Shown: positions 1 through 5,974 of the stretch, piece by piece
Layout of the letters: the number at the start of each line of letters is the position of its first letter
Position numbering within the stretch: the first letter of the stretch is position 1
Assembly (NCBI GenBank): GCA_011523725.1
Contig: WTGD01000292.1
Location: 1 to 6,382 of the forward strand
Reading direction: 5' to 3'
Origin: Nitrospinota bacterium
GTDB lineage: Bacteria > UBA8248
Length of the DNA: 6,382 bases
The notes under the pieces: model-generated
What the model was told of the DNA's origin: nothing
Seen by the model: only the letters and a program-made list of their open reading frames with translations
Databases searched by the model: none
Made by a program: the position numbers and the translations under genes

Positions 1-208
1 GGATAGCTTTATCGGATATTTCTTCTTTCGTGAGCAGCTTCTTTTTCTTCTCAAGCCATTCCTTGAATGCAAAACTCTTTCCTTTGCATTCGACAAAAAT
101 CTTTCTGTGTTCCGAGAGGGTGCTTGCTTCCCATTTTGTTGCTTCCTCGACCGATTGACACCCGAAAATACCTGAAAGAACAACAACCACCAACACTTTC
201 TTGAACAT
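1..208 (-). CDS. Small lysine-rich lipoprotein, 3' end outside the window
   Basis: The frame is open from an ATG at 206-208 to the left edge, giving 69 residues without a stop. The N-terminus is MFKK followed by a short hydrophobic stretch (VLVVVVLSGIF) and then Gly-Cys at residues 16-17. This is a short lipoprotein signal peptide with lipobox Ile-Phe-Gly-Cys, so Cys17 would be lipidated and the protein membrane-anchored. The mature part is hydrophilic, with a second Cys at 41 and a lysine cluster (EKKKK) near residues 54-58. The start is supported by a Shine-Dalgarno GGAAGGG at 215-221, six bases upstream. I do not recognise the family and infer no function beyond envelope location. A promoter and a structured leader lie directly upstream. 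The base composition is visibly more AT-rich than in ctpA. Confidence 0.72.
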   Translation of the reverse strand, partial: MFKKVLVVVVLSGIFGCQSVEEATKWEASTLSEHRKIFVECKGKSFAFKEWLEKKKKLLTKEEISDKAI

Positions 209-210
209 AG

Positions 211-228
211 AACACCCTTCCATGGTGT
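211..228 (-). promoter_or_regulatory. Hairpin containing the lipoprotein ribosome binding site
   Basis: On the minus strand ACACC (224-228) can pair with GGTGT (212-216), leaving a 7-base loop, ATGGAAG. The Shine-Dalgarno GGAAGGG (215-221) lies partly in the loop and partly in the 3' arm. If the hairpin forms it would limit ribosome access to the lipoprotein start at 208. The stem is only 5 bp, so it could open easily. Its regulatory role is an inference. Confidence 0.35.
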
Positions 229-236
229 GAGTGTAT

Positions 237-377
237 CCGGCCAGCCCTTACGCCGGGCCGGTCTCCCAACAACTCACGGATTCAGGGTGGGTTCCCACCT
301 ATTCCGGCCTCGGGAGAGGCCGTGTTTTATTCAGCGGGCGACCCGGACACAAGGTCGCTCCGCGAGCTGTTGGGAGT
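237..377 (-). ncRNA. Structured leader RNA with four-way junction (unidentified)
   Basis: A 17-bp closing stem joins 360-376 to 263-279 on the minus strand. Two of its pairs are G-U wobbles that pair only in minus-strand RNA; on the plus strand they would be A-C mismatches, so the fold itself points to the minus strand. Inside are three hairpins: 353-358 with 338-343 (6 bp), 316-322 with 305-311 (7 bp, loop TCCC), and 295-299 with 286-290 (5 bp, GAAC loop). A fourth hairpin follows at 241-261 (7 bp with one G-U). The predicted transcription start from the promoter at 384-412 is at about 377, one base before the closing stem. The 3' end is not fixed: no U-run follows, so the RNA probably continues into the lipoprotein mRNA as a riboswitch-like or cis-regulatory leader. 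It may instead be a processed small RNA. I do not match it to a known riboswitch class. Confidence 0.6.
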
Positions 378-383
378 AAAAAA

Positions 384-412
384 AGTATATGAATGTTCAC
401 ACGGCAAAGCAA
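384..412 (-). promoter_or_regulatory. Sigma70-type promoter for leader RNA and lipoprotein
   Basis: On the minus strand TTGCTT (407-412) and TATACT (384-389) are separated by exactly 17 bases. The -10 matches the consensus TATAAT at five of six positions and the -35 matches TTGACA at four of six. A start 7 bases downstream falls on A377, directly before the closing stem of the structured leader. The agreement of promoter spacing with the RNA fold is the main support. Confidence 0.65.
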
Positions 413-456
413 GAAGAATAAACTTGGGGTCTTGAGCCGAAAAATCCCGACATCAA

Positions 457-755
457 GGAATCCCGCGACCCAAAGACTCAACGGGAATCCGTGTGCGGAG
501 AGTGTCTCAACGCGCCCGAGGACGATCCAAATCTCTGCTGATGCCGGTATTCATCACCAAGGAAAAAACCTAGCTGGGACGAGACTGATGCCTAAACCGG
601 GCGAATCCGGGAGTGCTAACCAATTCCCGACAAGGAAGAGCACCCGTGGTTTACCCTCCGCAAAAAGGGGCGCATATATGCGACCCCTACGGAAGAAACG
701 AAGGCATGGTGGTTTCGCAGTCCTTTAACAGAGTAACGGAGAAGCGCAGGAGCCT
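457..755 (+). ncRNA. Highly structured RNA, candidate orphan HEARO/IscB omega RNA
   Basis: No plausible protein is encoded here, but the plus strand holds a compact set of pairings. GTGCT 613-617 pairs with AGCAC 639-643, with TTCC/GGAA (624-627, 634-637) inside, and AACCA 618-622 pairs with TGGTT 647-651 to form a pseudoknot. CCGG/CCGG forms a hairpin at 597-610. TCCG 657-660 with CGGA 690-693 encloses a GGGG-CGCA/TGCG-CCCC hairpin at 667-687. GAAAC 695-699 pairs with GTTTC 712-716, and its loop GGCAT (703-707) can reach ATGCC at 588-592. A 9-bp inverted repeat with one mismatch spans 457-490. The order GTGCTAACC, AGCACCCGTGGTT, then GGCATGGTGGTTT resembles what I remember of the HEARO/omega RNA upstream of IscB genes. 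This is recall, not a search. No IscB or other nuclease frame follows, so it would act in trans or be a remnant. The ends are approximate. Group II intron debris is an alternative. Confidence 0.5.
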
Positions 756-756
756 C

Positions 757-776
757 GGACAGGTCGCGACCTGTCC
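757..776. repeat. Perfect 20-bp palindrome, REP-like
   Basis: The half-site GGACAGGTCG (757-766) is followed directly by its exact reverse complement (767-776) and then by CTAC. The tail CCCTAC is shared with the hairpin at 818-843 and with the end of the hairpin at 667-690. This suggests a family of short palindromic intergenic elements. It lies between the structured RNA and the 3' end of ctpA. Confidence 0.65.
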
Positions 777-778
777 CT

Positions 779-839
779 ACCAAACCACACCAACAAAACA
801 CCAAACCCAAAACACAAGGGCGGACACACGGGTCCGCCC
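779..839 (-). terminator. REP-like hairpin and G/T-rich tail, likely ctpA terminator
   Basis: GGGCGGAC (818-825) pairs with GTCCGCCC (832-839), an 8-bp GC-rich stem with a 6-base loop. On the minus strand it starts 36 bases after the ctpA stop and is followed by TTGTGTTTTGGGTTT, part of a 39-base tract (779-817) made only of G and T (A and C on the plus strand). That is the layout of a Rho-independent terminator, although G residues interrupt the U-tract. The hairpin also carries the CCCCTAC tail of a REP-like element, so an inserted repeat may have been co-opted. A role for the plus-strand RNA is less likely, because no U-run follows on that strand. Confidence 0.5.
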
Positions 840-875
840 CTACGGTGGAAATACCAAGCGGTGATTCCTCTCCGA

Positions 876-2192
876 TCAGGCGCCCATCTTCTTGCTCAAG
901 AACGAATCCTTGAGGTATTTCACGGCGCGGTCGAGCTGGGTGTCCTTCTGCTCCTCATCGGGAGTTTGCGCCGGGCCGGCTTGGGCGCCACCGGGGGCGT
1001 CTTCTTTCTGCTCGCCTTTCTTCTCCGACGCGCCGGGCAGGTGACCGGGCAGGTCCTTCTCACGCATCGCGCGGGTGGGGCCTGCGCTTCTTTCCACCTC
1101 GCTCACGATGTCGGGCTCGATTCCCTCACCCTGGATGCGCCTTCCCTTGGGCGTGAAATAAAGCGCGGTGGTCAGCCTGAGGCCCGAGCCGTCCGAGAGC
1201 GGGACGACGGTCTGCACCGATCCCTTCCCGAACGTCTTGACGCCGATGAGCTTGGCCCGTCCCAGATCCTGGAGCGCGCCCGCCACGATCTCAGAAGCGC
1301 TCGCGCTGCCCGCGTTGACGAGCACCGCCATGGGAATCTTCCCGCCCGGCACCTCGTGCGTGGAGGTGAAGCGATGCTCCTGGTCGTTCATGCGGCCCTT
1401 GGTGTAGACGATGAGGCTGCCCGCCTTCAGGAATATGTCGGACACCGAAACCGCCTGGGAGAGGAGCCCGCCCGGATTGTTCCTGAGATCCAGCACCAGG
1501 GCCCGCGCGCCCTTATCCTCGAGCGAGGAGAGGGCGTCCTTCACCTCCCGGCCCGTGCCGTTCTGGAAGCTGCGGACCCGGATGTAGGCGATATCCTCAG
1601 GCAGCATCCGGCTTCTCACGCTCTTGATGCGGATGATCTCGCGCGTGATGGTGAAGGGGAGCATCTCCTTTTCCCCCTCGCGCCTCACGGTGATCTTCAC
1701 CTCCGTGCCGGGCTTGCCCCGGAGCCTCTTGACGACCTCCTGGAGCGAGAGGTCTTTCGTCGGCTCTTCCTCGATGAGGATGATCTGATCGCCCGCCTGC
1801 ACGCCGGCCTTGTGCGCCGGGGTGTCCTCGATGGGCGTCACCACGGTGAGCACGCCGCCCCGGATCGAAATCTCGATCCCCAGGCCCCCGAAGCGGCCCG
1901 TGGTTTCCACCTGCATCTCCTTGAAGTATTCGGGGTTCAGATAGGTCGTATGAGGGTCGAGCGTGCGGAGCATTCCCCGGATGGCGCCGCGAATCAGCTT
2001 CTTGGCGTCCACCTTGTTGACGTAGTTCTCCTCCACGAGGCTGAGGACCTCGCTGAAGGTCCTGAGTTCGGAATAGGCGCTCGTCTCGCTCGCCGCCAGG
2101 TTCGCGATGGGGCTCACCGCCATCCCCGCGACGAGCAGCGCCATGACGCCGGCCCAGATTATCCACCCCGACAACCGGTATTTTTTCGACAT
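876..2192 (-). CDS. ctpA: S41 C-terminal processing peptidase (CtpA/Prc family)
   Basis: This is a 438-residue envelope serine protease of the Tsp/CtpA type, which trims or degrades periplasmic proteins from the C-terminus. Residues about 9-34 form a hydrophobic N-terminal signal or anchor. A conserved helical region (SEVLSLVEENYV, about 47-58) and LDPHTTYLNP (79-88) follow. A PDZ domain occupies about 100-170, including GGLGIEI and AGVQAGDQI. The S41 catalytic core runs from about 195 to 365. Ser298 in GSASASEI and Lys323 in FGKGSVQ lie 25 residues apart, as in the family's Ser/Lys dyad, and Glu301 and Gln327 sit at the expected supporting positions, so it should be active. Residues about 370-418 are a charged, Pro/Gly/Gln-rich linker before a terminal helix. 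Start: GAGGAG at 2199-2204, six bases before the ATG. The upstream gap of 335 bp suggests its own transcription. Codon use is strongly GC-rich. The usual ftsEX/envC-like partners are not next to it here. Confidence 0.95.
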   Translation of the reverse strand: MSKKYRLSGWIIWAGVMALLVAGMAVSPIANLAASETSAYSELRTFSEVLSLVEENYVNKVDAKKLIRGAIRGMLRTLDPHTTYLNPEYFKEMQVETTGRFGGLGIEISIRGGVLTVVTPIEDTPAHKAGVQAGDQIILIEEEPTKDLSLQEVVKRLRGKPGTEVKITVRREGEKEMLPFTITREIIRIKSVRSRMLPEDIAYIRVRSFQNGTGREVKDALSSLEDKGARALVLDLRNNPGGLLSQAVSVSDIFLKAGSLIVYTKGRMNDQEHRFTSTHEVPGGKIPMAVLVNAGSASASEIVAGALQDLGRAKLIGVKTFGKGSVQTVVPLSDGSGLRLTTALYFTPKGRRIQGEGIEPDIVSEVERSAGPTRAMREKDLPGHLPGASEKKGEQKEDAPGGAQAGPAQTPDEEQKDTQLDRAVKYLKDSFLSKKMGA

Positions 2193-2324
2193 CTCTCACT
2201 CCTCAGAAGGTGCGGCCCAAAGAAGCGATTCTACTCCACGGCGCGCGAGAACGCCACACGGAAGCGTCGGCGCGGATGCGAGGGAAAGAGCCGGCGCGGG
2301 CGCGCGGCGGGGGCGGGTGAATTT

Positions 2325-2390
2325 CGATAAATTTCCGTAAAATACGGTAAATTCACGGGGTTTTTCGATAAATTCACGGGGTTTTTCCGT
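2325..2390. repeat. 21-bp tandem repeat array, iteron-like
   Basis: Two adjacent 21-bp units (2345-2365 and 2366-2386) share 19 identical bases in a row, TAAATTCACGGGGTTTTTC, with period 21. They differ only at CGG versus CGA at the unit start. A degenerate unit precedes them (2325-2344, starting CGATAAATT) and a partial one follows (from 2387, CCGTACATT). The preceding unit also contains a small inverted repeat, CCGTA-AAA-TACGG (2335-2347). The array forms an AT-rich island between very GC-rich flanks. A 21-bp period is two helical turns, which suits repeated protein binding on one DNA face; that role is inferred. Confidence 0.7.
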
Positions 2391-2475
2391 ACATTTCTGC
2401 TCCGCGCGGGGGCGTAATTCTCCCGCCGCGTGGAACAATCGTGAGGATACACGGCCTCAGGAAGGATGTCGCAGC

Positions 2476-2507
2476 GGCAAATGCGCGCACCTGCGGGCAA
2501 ATGCGCG
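2476..2507. repeat. 12-bp direct repeat pair, period 20
   Basis: GGCAAATGCGCG occurs at 2476-2487 and again at 2496-2507, separated by CACCTGCG. It lies shortly after the tkt stop. It is a different sequence from the 21-bp array about 90 bases away and has no evident coding explanation. Confidence 0.6.
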
Positions 2508-2527
2508 GGCCCGTTCACGGGGAACGT

Positions 2528-4564
2528 TCAGAGGATGCGCTTCGTCCGCTCGGCGACGCGCTCCGGCGTGAGACCGAAATGCGAATAAATTTCCTTGTAC
2601 GGCGCACTCGCACCAAAACGATCGATTCCGACCACGGCGCCATGATCTCCCACCCACTCGCGCCAGCCCATGGTGGCGCCCGCCTCAATCGCCACTCTCG
2701 CCTTCACCTCCGGCGGGAGAACGGAATCGCGATAGGCGGGAGATTGTTCCCGAAAAAGTTCCCAACTCGGCATACTCACGACCCGGGCGTCGATTCCATC
2801 CGTCGCCAATATACTCTGTGCTTCGAGCGCGAGATGCACCTCTGAGCCCGTGGCGATCAATACGGCCTGGGGGGAGTTCCCCCTCTCCGGCGAGACGACA
2901 TAGGCCCCCCGCGCCAGCGCCTCCGCTTCGTTCTCCTCCGAACGCTCCAGGACGGGCAGGCCCTGGCGGGTCAATACGAGCATGGTGGGGCCATCGAGGC
3001 GCTCGATCGCCACCCGCCAGGCGACGGCGGTTTCGTTCGCGTCGCACGGACGAATGATGGTAAGGCCCGGCATGGCGCGAAGCGATGCGAGGTGTTCAAT
3101 CGGCTGGTGGGTGGGACCGTCCTCGCCCAGGCCGATGGAATCGTGCGTCATCACATAAATCACGGGTAATTCCATCAGCGCCGCGAGGCGTATGGCCGGG
3201 CGGGCGTAATCGGTAAACGTGAAGAAAGTAGCCGCATAAGGACGAACACCCCCATGCAAAGCCATCCCGGAACAGGCGGCCCCCATGGCATGCTCCCTGA
3301 TTCCCCAATGGATGTTGCGGTTGGCGTAATCTCCCCTGGCGAAATTTCCCGATTCTTTAATGAGCGAGTTGTTTGAAGCCGCCAAGTCCGCGCTGCCACC
3401 GATAAGCCAAGGCATAGCGGGGGCGATTTTATTCAGCACTTCCCCGGACGCCGCCCGCGTAGCGAGCGCCCCACCGTCAGCCTGGAACCGGGGAATTCGG
3501 TCCTCCCAGCCGGCCAGCGGTTCACCTTGAATCGCCGCCTGAAACTTCCTGGCCAACTCCGGATTCTCCGATTCATATTTCGCGAACCGTTGATTCCAAT
3601 CTTCTTCAAGCCCAGAGCCGCGGGAAACCGCCTCTCCCATGTGGGCGGACACTCCATCCGGCACCAGGAACGTTTCACTTTCAGGCCAGCCATAGTTCCT
3701 TTTCGTAGCCTCGACTTCTTCATCCCCCAAGGGAGCGCCATGCGCGCGTGCGGTATCCTGATATCGAGGCGAGCCATATCCGATATGCGAGCGAACGACG
3801 ATCAAAGAAGGACGCTCAGTCTCTGCCTTCGCCAGATTGAGCGCCTCGGAAATCCTGGGTAAATCCTCCGCCCTATCGCCCAGGTTTTGCACATGCCAGT
3901 TGTACCCCTCAAAACGCCTCACTACGTCATCGGAATAACTCAGCGACGTTTCGCCATCGATGGTGATGCGGTTATCGTCATAGACACAAATCAATTTGCC
4001 GAGACCCAGATGTCCAGCGAGGGATGCTGCTTCATGGGAGGCACCTTCCATGATATCGCCGTCGCTCATGAACACATACGTACGGTGGTCCACTATCGAG
4101 TGGCCTGGCCGATTGAAAACGCTCGCCAAATGCGCCTCCGCCATCGCCATGCCCAGTGCATTCATGAATCCCTGTCCCAGAGGACCTGTGGTAGTCTCGA
4201 CACCCGGCGTAAGCCCATATTCGGGATGTCCCGGCGTCTTGCTCCCCCACTGACGAAAGCGGACGATCTCATGGAGCGGAAGGTCATAACCGCTCAGATG
4301 GAGAACCGCGTAAAGAAGCATGGAGGCATGACCACACGAGAGCACGAAGCGGTCCCGGTCAAACCAGTCGGGATTTCGGGGATTATAGCGCAGGTGGCTC
4401 ATCCATAACTCGTACGCCAGCGGCGCCAGAGCCATTGGTGTGCCCGGATGACCACTGTTCGCCCTTTGCACCGCATCCATCGAAAGTGTGCGTATCGTGT
4501 GAATCGATTGTTCGGAGATGCTCATGCCGGGAAAGTGCTCTTTCTCTTCCGAGAATTTCGTCAT
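2528..4564 (-). CDS. tkt: Transketolase
   Basis: This thiamine-diphosphate enzyme moves two-carbon ketol units between sugar phosphates in the pentose phosphate pathway and, where present, the Calvin cycle. Counting from the outermost ATG it has 678 residues. The N-terminal cofactor domain has SGHPGTPM (His39), GHAS (His79) and GHPE (His113), and the Mg/ThDP motif SDGD at 167-170 with DDN at 196-198. The middle pyrimidine-binding domain has GIREHAMG with catalytic Glu424, and THDSIGLGEDGPTHQP with His474 and His486. The C-terminal domain contains ATGSEV (571-576) and ends in GLTPERVAERTKRIL. All key residues are present. These positions sit exactly 13 above the E. coli numbering as I recall it (26, 66, 100, 411, 461, 473), which favours Met14 (ATG at 4523-4525, 665 residues) as the true start. 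Neither ATG has a strong Shine-Dalgarno; the outer one has AGG only one base away. The upstream gap is 112 bp and carries a terminator-like hairpin. Confidence 0.96.
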   Translation of the reverse strand: MTKFSEEKEHFPGMSISEQSIHTIRTLSMDAVQRANSGHPGTPMALAPLAYELWMSHLRYNPRNPDWFDRDRFVLSCGHASMLLYAVLHLSGYDLPLHEIVRFRQWGSKTPGHPEYGLTPGVETTTGPLGQGFMNALGMAMAEAHLASVFNRPGHSIVDHRTYVFMSDGDIMEGASHEAASLAGHLGLGKLICVYDDNRITIDGETSLSYSDDVVRRFEGYNWHVQNLGDRAEDLPRISEALNLAKAETERPSLIVVRSHIGYGSPRYQDTARAHGAPLGDEEVEATKRNYGWPESETFLVPDGVSAHMGEAVSRGSGLEEDWNQRFAKYESENPELARKFQAAIQGEPLAGWEDRIPRFQADGGALATRAASGEVLNKIAPAMPWLIGGSADLAASNNSLIKESGNFARGDYANRNIHWGIREHAMGAACSGMALHGGVRPYAATFFTFTDYARPAIRLAALMELPVIYVMTHDSIGLGEDGPTHQPIEHLASLRAMPGLTIIRPCDANETAVAWRVAIERLDGPTMLVLTRQGLPVLERSEENEAEALARGAYVVSPERGNSPQAVLIATGSEVHLALEAQSILATDGIDARVVSMPSWELFREQSPAYRDSVLPPEVKARVAIEAGATMGWREWVGDHGAVVGIDRFGASAPYKEIYSHFGLTPERVAERTKRIL

Positions 4565-4597
4565 GCCTGATATGCTCGCTTACACGGGGAAGAAACT

Positions 4598-4626
4598 AAA
4601 AAAGCTGGATCTCATGCCTCATCCAG
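4598..4626 (-). terminator. Terminator-like hairpin between the TPR gene and tkt
   Basis: On the minus strand CTGGAT (4621-4626) pairs with ATCCAG (4605-4610) around a 10-base loop. One base later come six T residues (4598-4603) and further T-rich sequence. It starts 50 bases after the TPR stop and 33 bases before the outer tkt ATG. The stem is short (6 bp, half GC), so termination may be partial. If it works, tkt needs a promoter of its own in the short remaining gap, which would also favour the inner tkt start. Confidence 0.45.
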
Positions 4627-4676
4627 ACATTCGATCCCGATATTTCATGTAATCCATTCAATGTACGCGGATTAAG

Positions 4677-5858
4677 TCATGCGTTCGCCTTGCGCCGCTG
4701 CAATGTTTCAAGCCAACCTTCCAAAGTTTCCACAACACTCTGGTCAGCAAAAGGGGAAACCAGCGTCGTTTGGTCTTTATCCTCTTCCGCATCATTAGGC
4801 AACAGGGATGCGGCTGATTCTTCCACTTTTCGCTCAAGCATCGATATTTTTTCCAACATCCAAGGGGCGTCCTCTCCCAAGGCTTGCGCCTTTCGACACA
4901 TATCCAGCGCCTGTGCATCATTTTCCTCTTCGACGTAGAGTTCAACTATTTTGGGGAGAATTGAGTTGACGACTTTTTCCTCAACAACACCCCCTTCTCC
5001 TGGAACGACACTAGGTTCACTCCCCTCATTCTCGGTTCCAGCTACTTTATCCATAGGGTTCAAAGCATCACTCAAGTCTTGAAATTCGGCGTCAGGCGTC
5101 TCGGCTTCACCTTCAATTGTTTCCATATCTCCCGACGCAACATCCTCCACCTTCATCTCACCGGGTATGTTTGCCTCACCTTTTACTTCTCCTGCTATCA
5201 AATCGAGATTTTCTCCCATCTCGGGATATCCCGTGGGCACATCAACATCCCCACCCCGCGATATTTGCTCTCGGATAGCAGCCAATCTCTCATTCCATTC
5301 GACTTTAGCGGGCTCAGACTCCAAAAGTCGTTCGTAAACGTCCCGCGCCTTATCCAGATGACCTTGGGCCATATAAAGTTCAGCGAGAGCCGGCGTGGCC
5401 ACTGCATCCAATTCCTCTTCGGGAACAACAGGTGAGGGGCTATCAACATCGGAATCGGTCATCACGCTTTGGGCCGATACTTCCTCGGCCCCGAACATCT
5501 CGGCTGCCCTTAACGCAACTTGCGCGGCCTCCTCATCGCCCTTTTTCCGCCAACACTCGGCCAAAAGACGTTGACCCGAAATGTTCCAGGGAGCGACTTC
5601 CAGCGCTTTTGAGATAAAACGGGTTGCTAGTTCGTGTTCATCTTTCGAGATGAGTATTTCTCCAAGCAGAACACCTGCAGCTGCGTAGTTGGGATAGGTT
5701 GCCAGTCCACTTTTCAGTAGATTTTCGGCCTGGTCTACTTCGCCTTTTTCCCATAAAAGGGATGCCAAAGGGAAAAAAGCAGCGGAGGAGGGATATTGTT
5801 GCAAACGTCCTTCCAAAGCTTTGATTCGGGCTTCTGGATTACTCAAACGACGTATCAT
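4677..5858 (-). CDS. TPR-repeat protein with acidic linker, function unknown
   Basis: The protein has about 393 residues with no signal peptide or membrane segment, so it is probably cytoplasmic. The N-terminal 120 residues form about three TPR-like helix pairs, for example LASLLWEKGEVDQAENLLKS and LLGEILISKDEHELATRFIS. Another unit at about 155-195 reads LAELYMAQGHLDKARDVYER. Residues about 200-298 are a low-complexity acidic linker rich in Glu, Asp, Gly and Pro. A further TPR-like helix pair follows at about 300-348 (IVELYVEEENDAQALDMCRK). The extreme C-terminus is a short amphipathic helix, VVETLEGWLETLQRRK. TPRs mediate protein-protein contacts; the partner is not evident. I chose the ATG at 5856-5858 because AGGTG (5862-5866) lies at good distance; a GTG at 5862-5864 would add two residues but overlaps that site. 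A weak promoter candidate lies upstream. Confidence 0.85.
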   Translation of the reverse strand: MIRRLSNPEARIKALEGRLQQYPSSAAFFPLASLLWEKGEVDQAENLLKSGLATYPNYAAAGVLLGEILISKDEHELATRFISKALEVAPWNISGQRLLAECWRKKGDEEAAQVALRAAEMFGAEEVSAQSVMTDSDVDSPSPVVPEEELDAVATPALAELYMAQGHLDKARDVYERLLESEPAKVEWNERLAAIREQISRGGDVDVPTGYPEMGENLDLIAGEVKGEANIPGEMKVEDVASGDMETIEGEAETPDAEFQDLSDALNPMDKVAGTENEGSEPSVVPGEGGVVEEKVVNSILPKIVELYVEEENDAQALDMCRKAQALGEDAPWMLEKISMLERKVEESAASLLPNDAEEDKDQTTLVSPFADQSVVETLEGWLETLQRRKANA

Positions 5859-5891
5859 AGACACCTAATTCTCGGTGGGGAAACAAGGGCG

Positions 5892-5920
5892 AATATTCGT
5901 GTATGAACAAATGCTAACAA
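5892..5920 (-). promoter_or_regulatory. Possible promoter of the TPR gene
   Basis: On the minus strand TTGTTA (5915-5920) and AATATT (5892-5897) are 17 bases apart, each matching the sigma70 consensus at four of six positions. The implied start near 5885 would give a 5' leader of about 27 bases. The match is moderate and rests on spacing and position only. Confidence 0.3.
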
Positions 5921-5937
5921 AGGGCGCCCCGCTCTGA

Positions 5938-5974
5938 CAAGAGCTTCGATCTCCTGCTACCATCCAAGCTCTTG
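5938..5974. repeat. 9-bp perfect inverted repeat, 19-bp spacer
   Basis: CAAGAGCTT (5938-5946) is exactly complementary to AAGCTCTTG (5966-5974). It lies 32 bases past the ridA-like stop and upstream of the TPR promoter candidate. It could form a hairpin behind the ridA-like gene, but no T-run follows on the minus strand, so it is not a typical intrinsic terminator. A dyad binding site for a regulator, or a 3'-end stabilising hairpin, is an alternative. Confidence 0.5.

Larger units (their letters stand above)
2193..2527. other. 335-bp gene-free gap between tkt and ctpA
   Basis: I find no convincing gene here; the short frames are arginine/proline-rich translations of GC-rich DNA. It holds the ctpA ribosome binding site (2199-2204), an AT-rich island with 21-bp tandem units (2325-2390), and a 12-base direct repeat (2476-2507). 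A small CCCG-TTCA-CGGG hairpin at 2510-2521, just past the tkt stop, has no T-run and so is not a typical intrinsic terminator. No strong -35/-10 pair for ctpA is evident by eye. If ctpA has its own promoter it most likely lies in or near the AT-rich island. Confidence 0.6.

Noticed and set aside
51..272. 73-codon minus-strand frame overlapping the lipoprotein
   Set aside because: It is in a different frame from the lipoprotein, which has a clear signal peptide, lipobox and ribosome binding site. It also crosses the hairpin leader.
263..377. Identity of the leader RNA as 6S RNA or 4.5S/SRP RNA
   Set aside because: At about 115 nt it is short for 6S, it lacks the single long bubbled hairpin of 6S, and no SRP tetraloop motif is visible. 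A four-way junction does not fit either.
393..728. 111-codon plus-strand frame
   Set aside because: The translation is basic and low in structure, has no recognisable domain, and coincides with dense RNA pairings including a pseudoknot. It is better explained as a structured RNA read as protein.
861..2330. 489-codon plus-strand frame opposite ctpA
   Set aside because: It is antisense to a gene with complete catalytic motifs. It is Arg/His/Leu-rich, as expected for a shadow of GC-rich coding DNA.
2231..2518. 95-codon minus-strand frame with a KNPVNL repeat
   Set aside because: The peptide repeat simply reflects the 21-bp DNA repeat. The rest is Arg/Pro-rich translation of GC-rich spacer, with no ribosome binding site or domain.
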